A stretch of DNA of 54,935 nt, taken from Myxococcales bacterium. Lineage in GTDB: Bacteria > Myxococcota_A > Bradymonadia > REDH01. This document shows, in pieces, positions 1-7,206 of this stretch; position 1 is the first letter of the stretch; the number at the start of each line of letters is the position of its first letter. Location of the stretch: assembly GCA_020633625.1 (NCBI GenBank), contig JACKDJ010000027.1, positions 1-54,935 on the forward strand. The letters run 5' to 3'. A model generated the notes under the pieces. That model was given only the letters and a program-made list of their open reading frames with translations. It ran no database searches and had not been told where the DNA came from. The translations under genes were made by a program, and so were the position numbers.

Positions 1-1500
1 CGCGTCTGGCGCGACGAGGCCGCGCAGCCGCGCGTGGCCGACGACGAGCCAGCACCAAGCCGCGCCACCCCGCTGGCCCCCGAGGACTTCCCCTCGACGG
101 ACGACTTCGCCGCCATGCTAGGGGCCGGCCCGCTCGGTGTGCGCTCGTACGACGTTGGCGACAAAGTCACCGGGACCGTCGTCGCGATCGGAAACGACGC
201 GGTGTTCGTCGCCCTCGGCGGAAAGACGGAAGGTGCGATCGACTCTGCAGAGCTGCTCGACCGAGACGGGCAGCTGACGGTCTCGGTGGGCGACTCGCTC
301 GAGGCCTACGTCGTCACCGTGCGCGGTGGCGTCCGACTGTCTCGGGCGCTGGGCAAGGGCGGCGGCGAACACCTCGCCATCCTCGAAGACGCCGCGCGGC
401 AGGGCATCCCCGTCGAGGGGCGAGTCACGGGCGTAAACAAGGGCGGATTCGACGTGCAGGCGCTCGGCGCGCGGGGCTTCTGCCCGTTCTCGCAGATCGA
501 CCTCGGCAGCGGCGCAGAGCCCGAGACCTGGATCGGGCAGACCCTCGCGTTCCTCGTCACGCGCGTAGAAGAGGGAGGACGAAACGTCGTCCTCTCGCGC
601 TCGGCGCTCCTGAGGCGCGAGCGAGACGAGCGAGCCGGTGCGACCCTCGAGACGCTGCGGCCGGGCCTCGAGCTCGACGGCGTCGTCACCCGCGTCGCCG
701 ACTTCGGCGCCTTCGTCGACATCGGCGGCGTCGACGGACTCGTGCATGTCTCCGAGCTGTCGTGGGGTCGCGTCGACCACCCCTCCGAGCTCGTCAACGT
801 CGGCGACAGGGTCCGCGTCTCGGTCGTGAGCCTGAGCGACCTCGACGACGCAAAGCATCGGCGCATCGCCCTCTCGATGCGCGCGCTAGCAGAAGATCCC
901 TGGTTCGCTGCGACGCGCGACCTGCACCCGGGCTCGACCGCGACGGGCCGCGTCACACGGCTCGAGCGCTTCGGCGCGTTCGTCGAGCTCGCCCCGGGGG
1001 TCGAGGGCCTCGTCCATATCTCGGAGATCGACCCCGGGCGGCGCCTCAAGCACCCGAAGGACGCGCTCGACGCCGGCGCCGAGGTCCAGGTCCAAGTGCT
1101 CCAGGTCGACCCGCAGAAGCGACAGATCGCGCTGTCGATCAAGGCGCTGCTCGACGACCCGTGGACGGAGCTCGTCGCGCGCTTCCCGCCGGGCACGGCG
1201 GTCCAGGGGACCGTCGAGTCGGTGCAGAGCTTCGGCGTCTTCGTTGCGCTCGCGGCTGGCGTCACCGCGTTGCTGCCGCTCGGCAACCTGCCCGAGGACG
1301 AGGCGCGCAACGCGTACACCCGCTTCCGGCAGGGGACCGCCGTCGAGGCCCGCGTCACCCAGGTCGACGTCGAGCGGCGGCGCATCAGCCTGAGCCGGCG
1401 TCCCGTCGAAGACGACGACGGGGGCCGCGCGTTCCAGGCCCACAAGACGCAGCAGCCCGAAAAGCTCGGCACGTTCGCCGACCTGCTGCGGCGAAGGTAG
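1..1500 (+). CDS. S1-domain RNA-binding protein (RpsA-like), 5' end possibly outside window
   Basis: Probable RNA-binding protein built almost wholly of S1 (OB-fold) domains, as in ribosomal protein S1 and related translation or RNA-stability factors. Counting from the GTG at 34, five S1 units are visible at about residues 42-107, 125-192, 208-282, 298-370 and 388-455. Units three and four carry the classic signature (for example DFGAFVDIGG followed by DGLVHVSELSW, and RFGAFVELAPGVEGLVHISEI). The reading frame is open to base 1, so the GTG at 34 may not be the true start and the protein may be N-terminally truncated here. Canonical S1 of Gram-negative bacteria has six domains; this one shows five plus a short tail. 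It could be rpsA itself or a paralogue, and I cannot tell which. About 150 bases with no supported feature follow before the next gene. Confidence 0.85.
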   Translation, partial: RVWRDEAAQPRVADDEPAPSRATPLAPEDFPSTDDFAAMLGAGPLGVRSYDVGDKVTGTVVAIGNDAVFVALGGKTEGAIDSAELLDRDGQLTVSVGDSLEAYVVTVRGGVRLSRALGKGGGEHLAILEDAARQGIPVEGRVTGVNKGGFDVQALGARGFCPFSQIDLGSGAEPETWIGQTLAFLVTRVEEGGRNVVLSRSALLRRERDERAGATLETLRPGLELDGVVTRVADFGAFVDIGGVDGLVHVSELSWGRVDHPSELVNVGDRVRVSVVSLSDLDDAKHRRIALSMRALAEDPWFAATRDLHPGSTATGRVTRLERFGAFVELAPGVEGLVHISEIDPGRRLKHPKDALDAGAEVQVQVLQVDPQKRQIALSIKALLDDPWTELVARFPPGTAVQGTVESVQSFGVFVALAAGVTALLPLGNLPEDEARNAYTRFRQGTAVEARVTQVDVERRRISLSRRPVEDDDGGRAFQAHKTQQPEKLGTFADLLRRR

Positions 1501-1649
1501 TCCCGCGCGGGCACCCGACATGCGCCTGGGCGCGCTCGAGCCGAGTCCGCGCGGCACGGGAGTTGCAGCTGCGCGGGCGCACTCTAGCCGACCTGCGCGT
1601 GGCACTCAGCGCGCCGCGCGCCCCACAACCGCGCTTCGTGGAGAAGTCG

Positions 1650-3329
1650 ATGACTCAGCCCTCCCCGCCCGACTCCCGAGTACCGTTCCTCAAGGACCCG
1701 GTGCTGTGGGACCTGGCACTGACGCTGCTCATTTTCGCACCGCTCAGGTTCGCTCTCTTCCCGCCAAAGGTCTTCTTCAAGTCCCCGCTCATCCTCCCCG
1801 AGGCCGACTACTACGGCGCGTCGATCTTCCTCGCTGCGCTGCTCCACAGCCCGGGGCTCCAGCTCGCGGTGGGCATGACGACGCTCGTTGGCGTCCTCCA
1901 CTTCGTGCGCCACTCACGTAACCCTTTCGCAGGCCGAGTGAAGTGGAGCGACGACGACCCGAATGGGTTGCGCCTTATGCTCATGGCCATGGCCTTCCCC
2001 CTCATGTGGAAGCTGTCGACGCCCGATTTCTCGGTATGGTTCGGCAGCTCCCATCTGTTCGACCGGGCCCTTCTCGTCGCAATGTGGGGGGCGATCGCCG
2101 CCACGCCGCTTGCCCTTCCGGTCTTCAGCGCGTTCGCCGGCGTCATGGCCGCGCAGTACTTCTTCCCATCGTGCTTCGAGCCGACCTGGGCCGACAAGGC
2201 CCTGCTACTCTACTCGGTGCTCCTGGGCTGGGCCGTGTTCCTCGCGAGCCGGATTCGGAAGACGCACGCGTTCGTGTACCCGCTGCTGCTCATCTGCATG
2301 TTCGGGGGCTTCTACTTCTACCCGGCAGTGGCAAAGCTCCGGCTCGGCGGCGACCCGACGCTGTGGCTCCGTCGAGAGCACGTCCACCTGCTCTTCATCT
2401 CCGCCCACCTAAACGGATGGCTGCCCAACCTGGTCGGCGACACATTCTCGCAGGTCGTGGACTTCGTGCGCTCCTCGGAGCGCTTCATCGTCATCTACAC
2501 CATCACGCTCGAGATCGCGGTTATCGGTATCGCCTTGGCGCGCCGTGGCACCATCGCGATGTTCCTGCTCGTCATCGCGATGCACACCGGGATCTTCCTG
2601 AGCTCGGGCATCTTCTTCTGGGAGTGGGTAGTTCCCGAGCTCGCGCTCCTGGGACTCTTGCTGACTCGGTGGTCCACGGGCCCGGTCGCGGAGCTCTACC
2701 GCTGGCGCAACCGTTGGGTCTCTGCACTCCTCGTCGTCTTCGCCCTCCCGTGGACCTGGCCGTACCTGCTCGGCTGGATGGATACCCCGTACACGGTCAC
2801 TTACGACATCGAGGCCGAGAACGCCCGCGGCGAGCACTTCCAGATTCGACGCGAGTACCTCGACCCGTACGAGCTCGCGCTCACTCAGAACCGGCTCTGG
2901 TTCCTGGATCCCGCGAAGGAGGCGCCCATCGCCACCTACAGCGCGACCGCGAACATCGAGCTCTTCGAGGCTCTCTCTGCGGCGACCTCTGCCGCCGAAG
3001 TACAGGCCGTCCGGGACCGCCTCGGTGAGGTCCGATACGACGCCGAAGAGGCGGAGGCGTTTGGGGAGTGGCTCCAGCGATTCTTCGCGTACGTGAACGA
3101 GCACGACGGCGACAAGAACGTCGTACCGCGCTGGCTCGAGGCGCCCCACCACCAGATGGCGCTCGCCGGCACGGACCTCACGCCCTCGGATCTCCCGATC
3201 ACCCGTGCGCGTGTGTTCGCGCGCAGTTCGTGGTGGAATGGTGAGCGCATCGAGGTCATCGACGAGCGCATCATCCTGGACGTAGAGATCCCGTCCACCT
3301 ACTCCGCTGTACACACCGCGGCCGAGTAG
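1650..3329 (+). CDS. Multi-pass membrane protein, HTTM-like, function unknown
   Basis: A 559-residue integral membrane protein with roughly ten hydrophobic segments in the first two thirds (starting near residue 18 with WDLALTLLIFAPLRFALF) and a soluble C-terminal domain of about 170 residues. The mix of His/Trp-rich membrane segments and a C-terminal periplasmic-looking domain is reminiscent of HTTM/vitamin-K-dependent gamma-carboxylase-like proteins, but I see no diagnostic motif and do not assign a reaction. I chose the ATG at 1650 because the frame upstream is a shadow of the preceding gene and the hydrophobic protein begins naturally there. It stands alone, convergent with the lipoprotein gene that follows on the other strand. 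Confidence 0.75.
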   Translation: MTQPSPPDSRVPFLKDPVLWDLALTLLIFAPLRFALFPPKVFFKSPLILPEADYYGASIFLAALLHSPGLQLAVGMTTLVGVLHFVRHSRNPFAGRVKWSDDDPNGLRLMLMAMAFPLMWKLSTPDFSVWFGSSHLFDRALLVAMWGAIAATPLALPVFSAFAGVMAAQYFFPSCFEPTWADKALLLYSVLLGWAVFLASRIRKTHAFVYPLLLICMFGGFYFYPAVAKLRLGGDPTLWLRREHVHLLFISAHLNGWLPNLVGDTFSQVVDFVRSSERFIVIYTITLEIAVIGIALARRGTIAMFLLVIAMHTGIFLSSGIFFWEWVVPELALLGLLLTRWSTGPVAELYRWRNRWVSALLVVFALPWTWPYLLGWMDTPYTVTYDIEAENARGEHFQIRREYLDPYELALTQNRLWFLDPAKEAPIATYSATANIELFEALSAATSAAEVQAVRDRLGEVRYDAEEAEAFGEWLQRFFAYVNEHDGDKNVVPRWLEAPHHQMALAGTDLTPSDLPITRARVFARSSWWNGERIEVIDERIILDVEIPSTYSAVHTAAE

Positions 3330-3389
3330 GATCGCCCGGGTTCGAGCGGCAGGGCGCCGGGATCAGGAAGCCAAGTCCGAGCGTCGACG

Positions 3390-5915
3390 TCAGGGAACCG
3401 TCGAAGGGTTCTCCGACCGCGCCGGCACGATGATCGTGACGAGCTGGGTGTCGAGCGTCGTCAGCCCGTCGCCGATCACGTCGATGTAGGTCGAGAATGC
3501 CTGCGGCATCTCACGCTCCGGGACGCAACCGGCGTTCGCGGCGACGACGTCGAAGAAGAGCTGGGTGCCGGGTGTCACGTTGCGGAACGAGTCGAGCCGT
3601 CCGTCGACCGGGTTCAGGTCGGCGGGGACCGGAGTCGAAGTGCACGAGCCGCTGGTCGTGAAGCGAGCGGGTGACACCGACTGCAGGAAGCAGCGGGTGT
3701 CGACGCCGGTCTCGATGTACTCACCCTCGTCGCGGCGGATGCGCGTCGTGACGGTGAACGCGGTGGTGTTCACGAGCGCGGAGATCGCGGTGACCATCGC
3801 GCCGCCAAGTCCGTTCCCGTTCCCGTCGACATCGAAGACGAGGGGGCACGTGCCGCTCTCGGAGCCCCGGCCGCCGCCGTTGGTGCCGGTGCAGCACTGC
3901 CCGGCGCCGCACCCGCCTGGGCGCGCGCCGTCCCAAGCGCATACCGGGACGACGCCCCCGGTGGCGCGCGCGACGGCCTCGAGCTGGCCGCGAGGCTCCG
4001 ACCCGGACGCCACGCCGATGAATCGAGCGCCGATCGCGCTCAGGGCGGCGATTGCCTCGCTCGAGGAAGCGGCAAACGCACCGTACGAGCCCTCATCGTG
4101 AGACGTGGCGTCGGTGACGTGAACCAGGATCGGGAACGAGCCGTTCCGGAATCCCACTCCCCCGATCGTCCCGTCGGCGACGCCGGGGACGAGTCCGGCC
4201 GCTGGATTGAACGCCGGGACGCTCGCGCCGCAGTTGGAAACCCCGCGGCCCGTCGCGACCTGGTACATCGACTCGTAGCCGGACTCGGGGCCATCCGCGC
4301 CGTTGTGAAGGCCGATGCCGTCGATCGCAGACTGCGCCGCGCCGACGTTCGTGGTCACGCGCTGTCGAAGAATGAACGGCTGGTCGGCGCCCGCGCCGTG
4401 CCCGTTGCACGGGTAGTCGTCGAACGTCGAGACGCCGAACGCGATGTTGGGGATCTGAGCGCGGACCTGCGGGAAGATCTGTCCCGAGAACGCCGACCGC
4501 AGGTTCCCGATCTCGCCGCCCATGGAGCCGGTGGTGTCCATCGCGATGGAGACGTCGGCCTGGATGATGTCCGACGCGAACTCGAGCGGCGCGGTCTGCG
4601 CGGGCAGATTCCACGGCAAGATGAAGAAGAAGTCGGTGTACCGACGGAAGGAGGCTGCGTCGTCGAACGCGCAAGGGTTGGCGCCGACGAGGACCTCGGC
4701 GAGGTCGGAGTAACCGTCGTAGTCCGAGTCGGGGAGGAGCCGCTCCGAGCTGCCCGCCGCACACCCGCGCTCGCTGACGTCGGGCATCCCGTCGGCGTCG
4801 GAGTCGGTGTCGATGTAGTCCGGCAGCCCGTCTCCGTCGGTGTCGACGGGGAATGTCGCCGGGTCGGAGTCGCCGGCTTCGAGCGAGTCGGGGAGCGTGT
4901 CGTTGTCGGAGTCCGTGTCGAGCCGATTGGGCGAGCCGTCGCCGTCGGAGTCCGCGAACAGCTCGTGGGCGTCCAGGATCCCGTCGTTATCGGAGTCGAT
5001 ATCGATGTAGTCCGGTGTCCCGTCGCCTTCAGTGTCGCGGGTGGTCTCGACGATGTCGGGGACGTAGTCCTGGTCGGAGTCGGTGTCGGCGAAGTTCGGG
5101 ACGCCGTCGCCGTCGGTGTCGACGTACCCCTCTTCTGCGTCGGGGATGCGGTCGTTGTCGGAGTCGAGGTCGCGGAAGTCGTATCGGCCGTCGCCGTCGG
5201 TGTCGACGGGCTCGGAGCCCATATCCGCGTCGCCGGCCTCGACGGAATCTGGGATGCCGTCGTTGTCGGAGTCGAGGTCCTCGGAGTCCGGGGTCCCGTC
5301 TGCGTCGGTGTCGACGAACCCGGAGCCCTCATCGAAGTCGCTGATCGTGTCCCCGTCGGTGTCGCGCGCGACGAGGACCTCGCGGACGCAGCCGCTGGAG
5401 CAGCCGTCGCCGTTGAACACGTTGCCGTCGTCACACTGCTCGCCGACCTCGACGACGCCGTTGCCGCATCCTTCTTCGTGGCGGCAGCGCGCGTCGCAGC
5501 CGTCGCCGTTGAGGACGTTCCCGTCGTCGCACTGCTCCGCGGTGTCTACGAAGCCGTTCCCGCAGCTCTCGTCGGAAGTGCAGATGGGGTTGCAGCCGTC
5601 GTTGGGGAAGTTGTTGCCGTCGTCGCAGGCCTCTCCGCGCTCGACGATGCCGTTGCCGCAGACGGGCCCACGAGGGGCGTCGTCACCGAGGTCCTCGGTG
5701 AGATCATCGACGCCGTCGAGCTCCGCCCCGGCGTCGTAGGCCGCATCGGGACCTAGCTCGGCGCCGCCGTCGAGGCCCGCGTCGTCTCGGATCCCTCCGG
5801 TGTCGACCACCGACACACCCGTGTCCTCGCCGTCCACACCCGAGGAGCTGGCGGCGCTGCACGCGGCGGCGCCGGACGCGGCGAGGACGAGGCAGAGGGT
5901 TCGCGAGATCCGCAT
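3390..5915 (-). CDS. Large cell-surface lipoprotein: DUF4215 repeats, TSP3 repeats, vWA domain
   Basis: An 841-residue predicted lipoprotein. The signal peptide ends in a lipobox-like Ser-Gly-Ala-Ala-Ala-Cys with the lipidated Cys at residue 19. An Asp/Ala-rich linker follows (20-84). Next are three DUF4215 myxobacterial Cys-rich repeats (about 85-112, 117-144, 149-176; pattern CGNG...CDDGN...GDGC). Residues 185-395 are tandem thrombospondin type-3 calcium-binding repeats (DxDxDG...DSDNDGIPD). From about residue 450 there is a von Willebrand A domain with a MIDAS-type motif DTTGSM (Asp460, Thr462, Ser464). The architecture suggests a Ca-dependent adhesin or surface scaffold in the outer membrane; that function is inferred. 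The gene is divergent from the sigma factor gene. Confidence 0.85.
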   Translation of the reverse strand: MRISRTLCLVLAASGAAACSAASSSGVDGEDTGVSVVDTGGIRDDAGLDGGAELGPDAAYDAGAELDGVDDLTEDLGDDAPRGPVCGNGIVERGEACDDGNNFPNDGCNPICTSDESCGNGFVDTAEQCDDGNVLNGDGCDARCRHEEGCGNGVVEVGEQCDDGNVFNGDGCSSGCVREVLVARDTDGDTISDFDEGSGFVDTDADGTPDSEDLDSDNDGIPDSVEAGDADMGSEPVDTDGDGRYDFRDLDSDNDRIPDAEEGYVDTDGDGVPNFADTDSDQDYVPDIVETTRDTEGDGTPDYIDIDSDNDGILDAHELFADSDGDGSPNRLDTDSDNDTLPDSLEAGDSDPATFPVDTDGDGLPDYIDTDSDADGMPDVSERGCAAGSSERLLPDSDYDGYSDLAEVLVGANPCAFDDAASFRRYTDFFFILPWNLPAQTAPLEFASDIIQADVSIAMDTTGSMGGEIGNLRSAFSGQIFPQVRAQIPNIAFGVSTFDDYPCNGHGAGADQPFILRQRVTTNVGAAQSAIDGIGLHNGADGPESGYESMYQVATGRGVSNCGASVPAFNPAAGLVPGVADGTIGGVGFRNGSFPILVHVTDATSHDEGSYGAFAASSSEAIAALSAIGARFIGVASGSEPRGQLEAVARATGGVVPVCAWDGARPGGCGAGQCCTGTNGGGRGSESGTCPLVFDVDGNGNGLGGAMVTAISALVNTTAFTVTTRIRRDEGEYIETGVDTRCFLQSVSPARFTTSGSCTSTPVPADLNPVDGRLDSFRNVTPGTQLFFDVVAANAGCVPEREMPQAFSTYIDVIGDGLTTLDTQLVTIIVPARSENPSTVP
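4731..5363 (-). repeat. Thrombospondin type-3 coding repeats
   Basis: This segment of the lipoprotein gene encodes about nine imperfect repeats of a roughly 20-25 residue Asp-rich unit, with the core DTDGDGxPD...DxDSDNDxxPD. The DNA is correspondingly repetitive (recurring cggagtcggtgtcg-like tracts), so it is prone to copy-number change and to assembly collapse. Confidence 0.75.
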
Positions 5916-6051
5916 TCGGGGCCGGGCAGGTTGACGGGCCGTATCAGCGCGCTAGGTTACCAGCCGCGTCGCCCCCGGTAAAGCCACGATGGGGTATTGC
6001 CCTGTCGCGACTGCACCCACCGATACGGGTGGCCAACGGCCCAGGACCCGA

Positions 6052-7083
6052 ATGGCAGAAGAAGCAAAGGAGCCCGAGGTCCTCGGACCCGACGACGTGC
6101 CCGAGGACTACGAGCTCTCGGAGGACGACGTCGCCGAGCTGCCGCTTCCAAACGACGAGGTCCAGCGCGAGATCCCGAGGGACGCCTACTCGCTCGTCGA
6201 CGTCGCCGGCGGGGCGCTCGTCTCGAACGACCCGCTGAGCACGTACCTCGCCCAGCTTCGCCACGTCGCGCCGCTACCGGCCGAACAGCAGCAGACGCTG
6301 GCCGAGGCCTACGTCGAGCGCGGGGACGTAGACGCCGCGAAGCAACTCATCATGTCCAACCTTCGCCTCGTGGTGAAGATCGCCCGAGAGTACCATCGGC
6401 GCCGCGTCTCGCTCATGGAGCTGATCCAAGAAGGGAACGTCGGGCTCGCCGAAGCGATCCGCCGCTACGACCCCTACCGCGGCGTGAAGTTCACGTCGTA
6501 TGCGCAGTACTGGATCCGCGCGATGATCCTGAACTACCTCATGAACTCGATGCAGCTCGTGAAGGTCGGGAACACACGCTCCGGGCGGAAGCTCTTTTAC
6601 AACCTCTCCAAGGCGCGCGAGGAGCTCGTACGAGAGGGGTTCCTCACCCCATCGACCCGGCAGATCGCCGACCACCTCGGCGTGCGCGAGAGTGAGGTCG
6701 TCGATGTCGCCCGCATCCTCGACGCGCCCGCGCTGTCGCTCGACGCGCCGGCGCCCGGCTTCGAGTCGGGGTCCCTCTCGTCGCACATCGCCGACGACGC
6801 GGCGATCCTTCCCGATGACGAGGTCGAGGGGCGCCAGATTCAGCAGCGGATCGGCGCCGCGTTCGCAGCCTTCCGCGCCAGCATCAGCGACGCTCGGGAG
6901 CAGGCGATCTGGGACCAGCGCGTCATCGCTGACGACCCGATCTCCCTGCAGGAGCTCGGCGACCAGTTCGGCGTGTCGCGCGAGCGAATCCGGCAGATCG
7001 AGAAGATCCTCAAGGACCGCTTCAAGGAGTTCTGGATCGACACGGTCGGCGAGGAAGAGGCCGCGATCATCTTCCGCGACTGA
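6052..7083 (+). CDS. rpoH: RNA polymerase sigma factor RpoH-like (heat-shock sigma-32)
   Basis: Alternative sigma factor of the sigma-70 family that directs RNA polymerase to heat-shock promoters. It has 343 residues from the ATG at 6052. The classic order is present: region 2 (NLRLVVKIA...LIQEGNVGLAEAI..YDP..GVKFTSYAQYWIRAMI), an RpoH-box-like GRKLFYNL just after region 2, and a region 4 helix-turn-helix near the C-terminus (LGDQFGVSRERIRQIE). The acidic N-terminal extension of about 50 residues is longer than in enteric RpoH. An in-frame ATG at 5989 would add 21 residues but gives an untypical leader. clpB, a classical sigma-32 target, begins 123 bases downstream on the same strand, which supports the assignment. 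Confidence 0.85.
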   Translation: MAEEAKEPEVLGPDDVPEDYELSEDDVAELPLPNDEVQREIPRDAYSLVDVAGGALVSNDPLSTYLAQLRHVAPLPAEQQQTLAEAYVERGDVDAAKQLIMSNLRLVVKIAREYHRRRVSLMELIQEGNVGLAEAIRRYDPYRGVKFTSYAQYWIRAMILNYLMNSMQLVKVGNTRSGRKLFYNLSKAREELVREGFLTPSTRQIADHLGVRESEVVDVARILDAPALSLDAPAPGFESGSLSSHIADDAAILPDDEVEGRQIQQRIGAAFAAFRASISDAREQAIWDQRVIADDPISLQELGDQFGVSRERIRQIEKILKDRFKEFWIDTVGEEEAAIIFRD

Positions 7084-7144
7084 GCTCGCCCCGCGCCGAG
7101 GCGCGTGTGTTTGCAGGTGGGAGGGACGTGCGTAGGTTGCCGGT

Positions 7145-7199
7145 ACACACAACCGCTCGCGTGTGTGCACACAGATGCCGCCGCGAAGTCACACAACCG
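7145..7199. repeat. Short inverted and direct repeats ahead of clpB
   Basis: The rpoH-clpB gap contains an inverted repeat ACACAC-N10-GTGTGT (7145-7166) and a 10-base direct repeat CACACAACCG at 7146-7155 and 7190-7199, 44 bases apart. They may be regulatory for clpB, or simply a CA-rich patch. No recognisable CIRCE element or clear sigma-32 -35/-10 pair was found. Confidence 0.3.
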
Positions 7200-7206
7200 G
7201 AGCCCC

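Noticed and set aside
762..1649. Long upstream extension of the membrane-protein frame.
   Set aside because: It lies inside the S1-protein gene in another frame and is Arg/Pro-rich; the hydrophobic protein begins at 1650.
7105..7206. Longer ClpB start with a Cys/His-rich leader.
   Set aside because: ClpB N-domains begin at MINNDKLT-like residues; the leader is intergenic repeat sequence.
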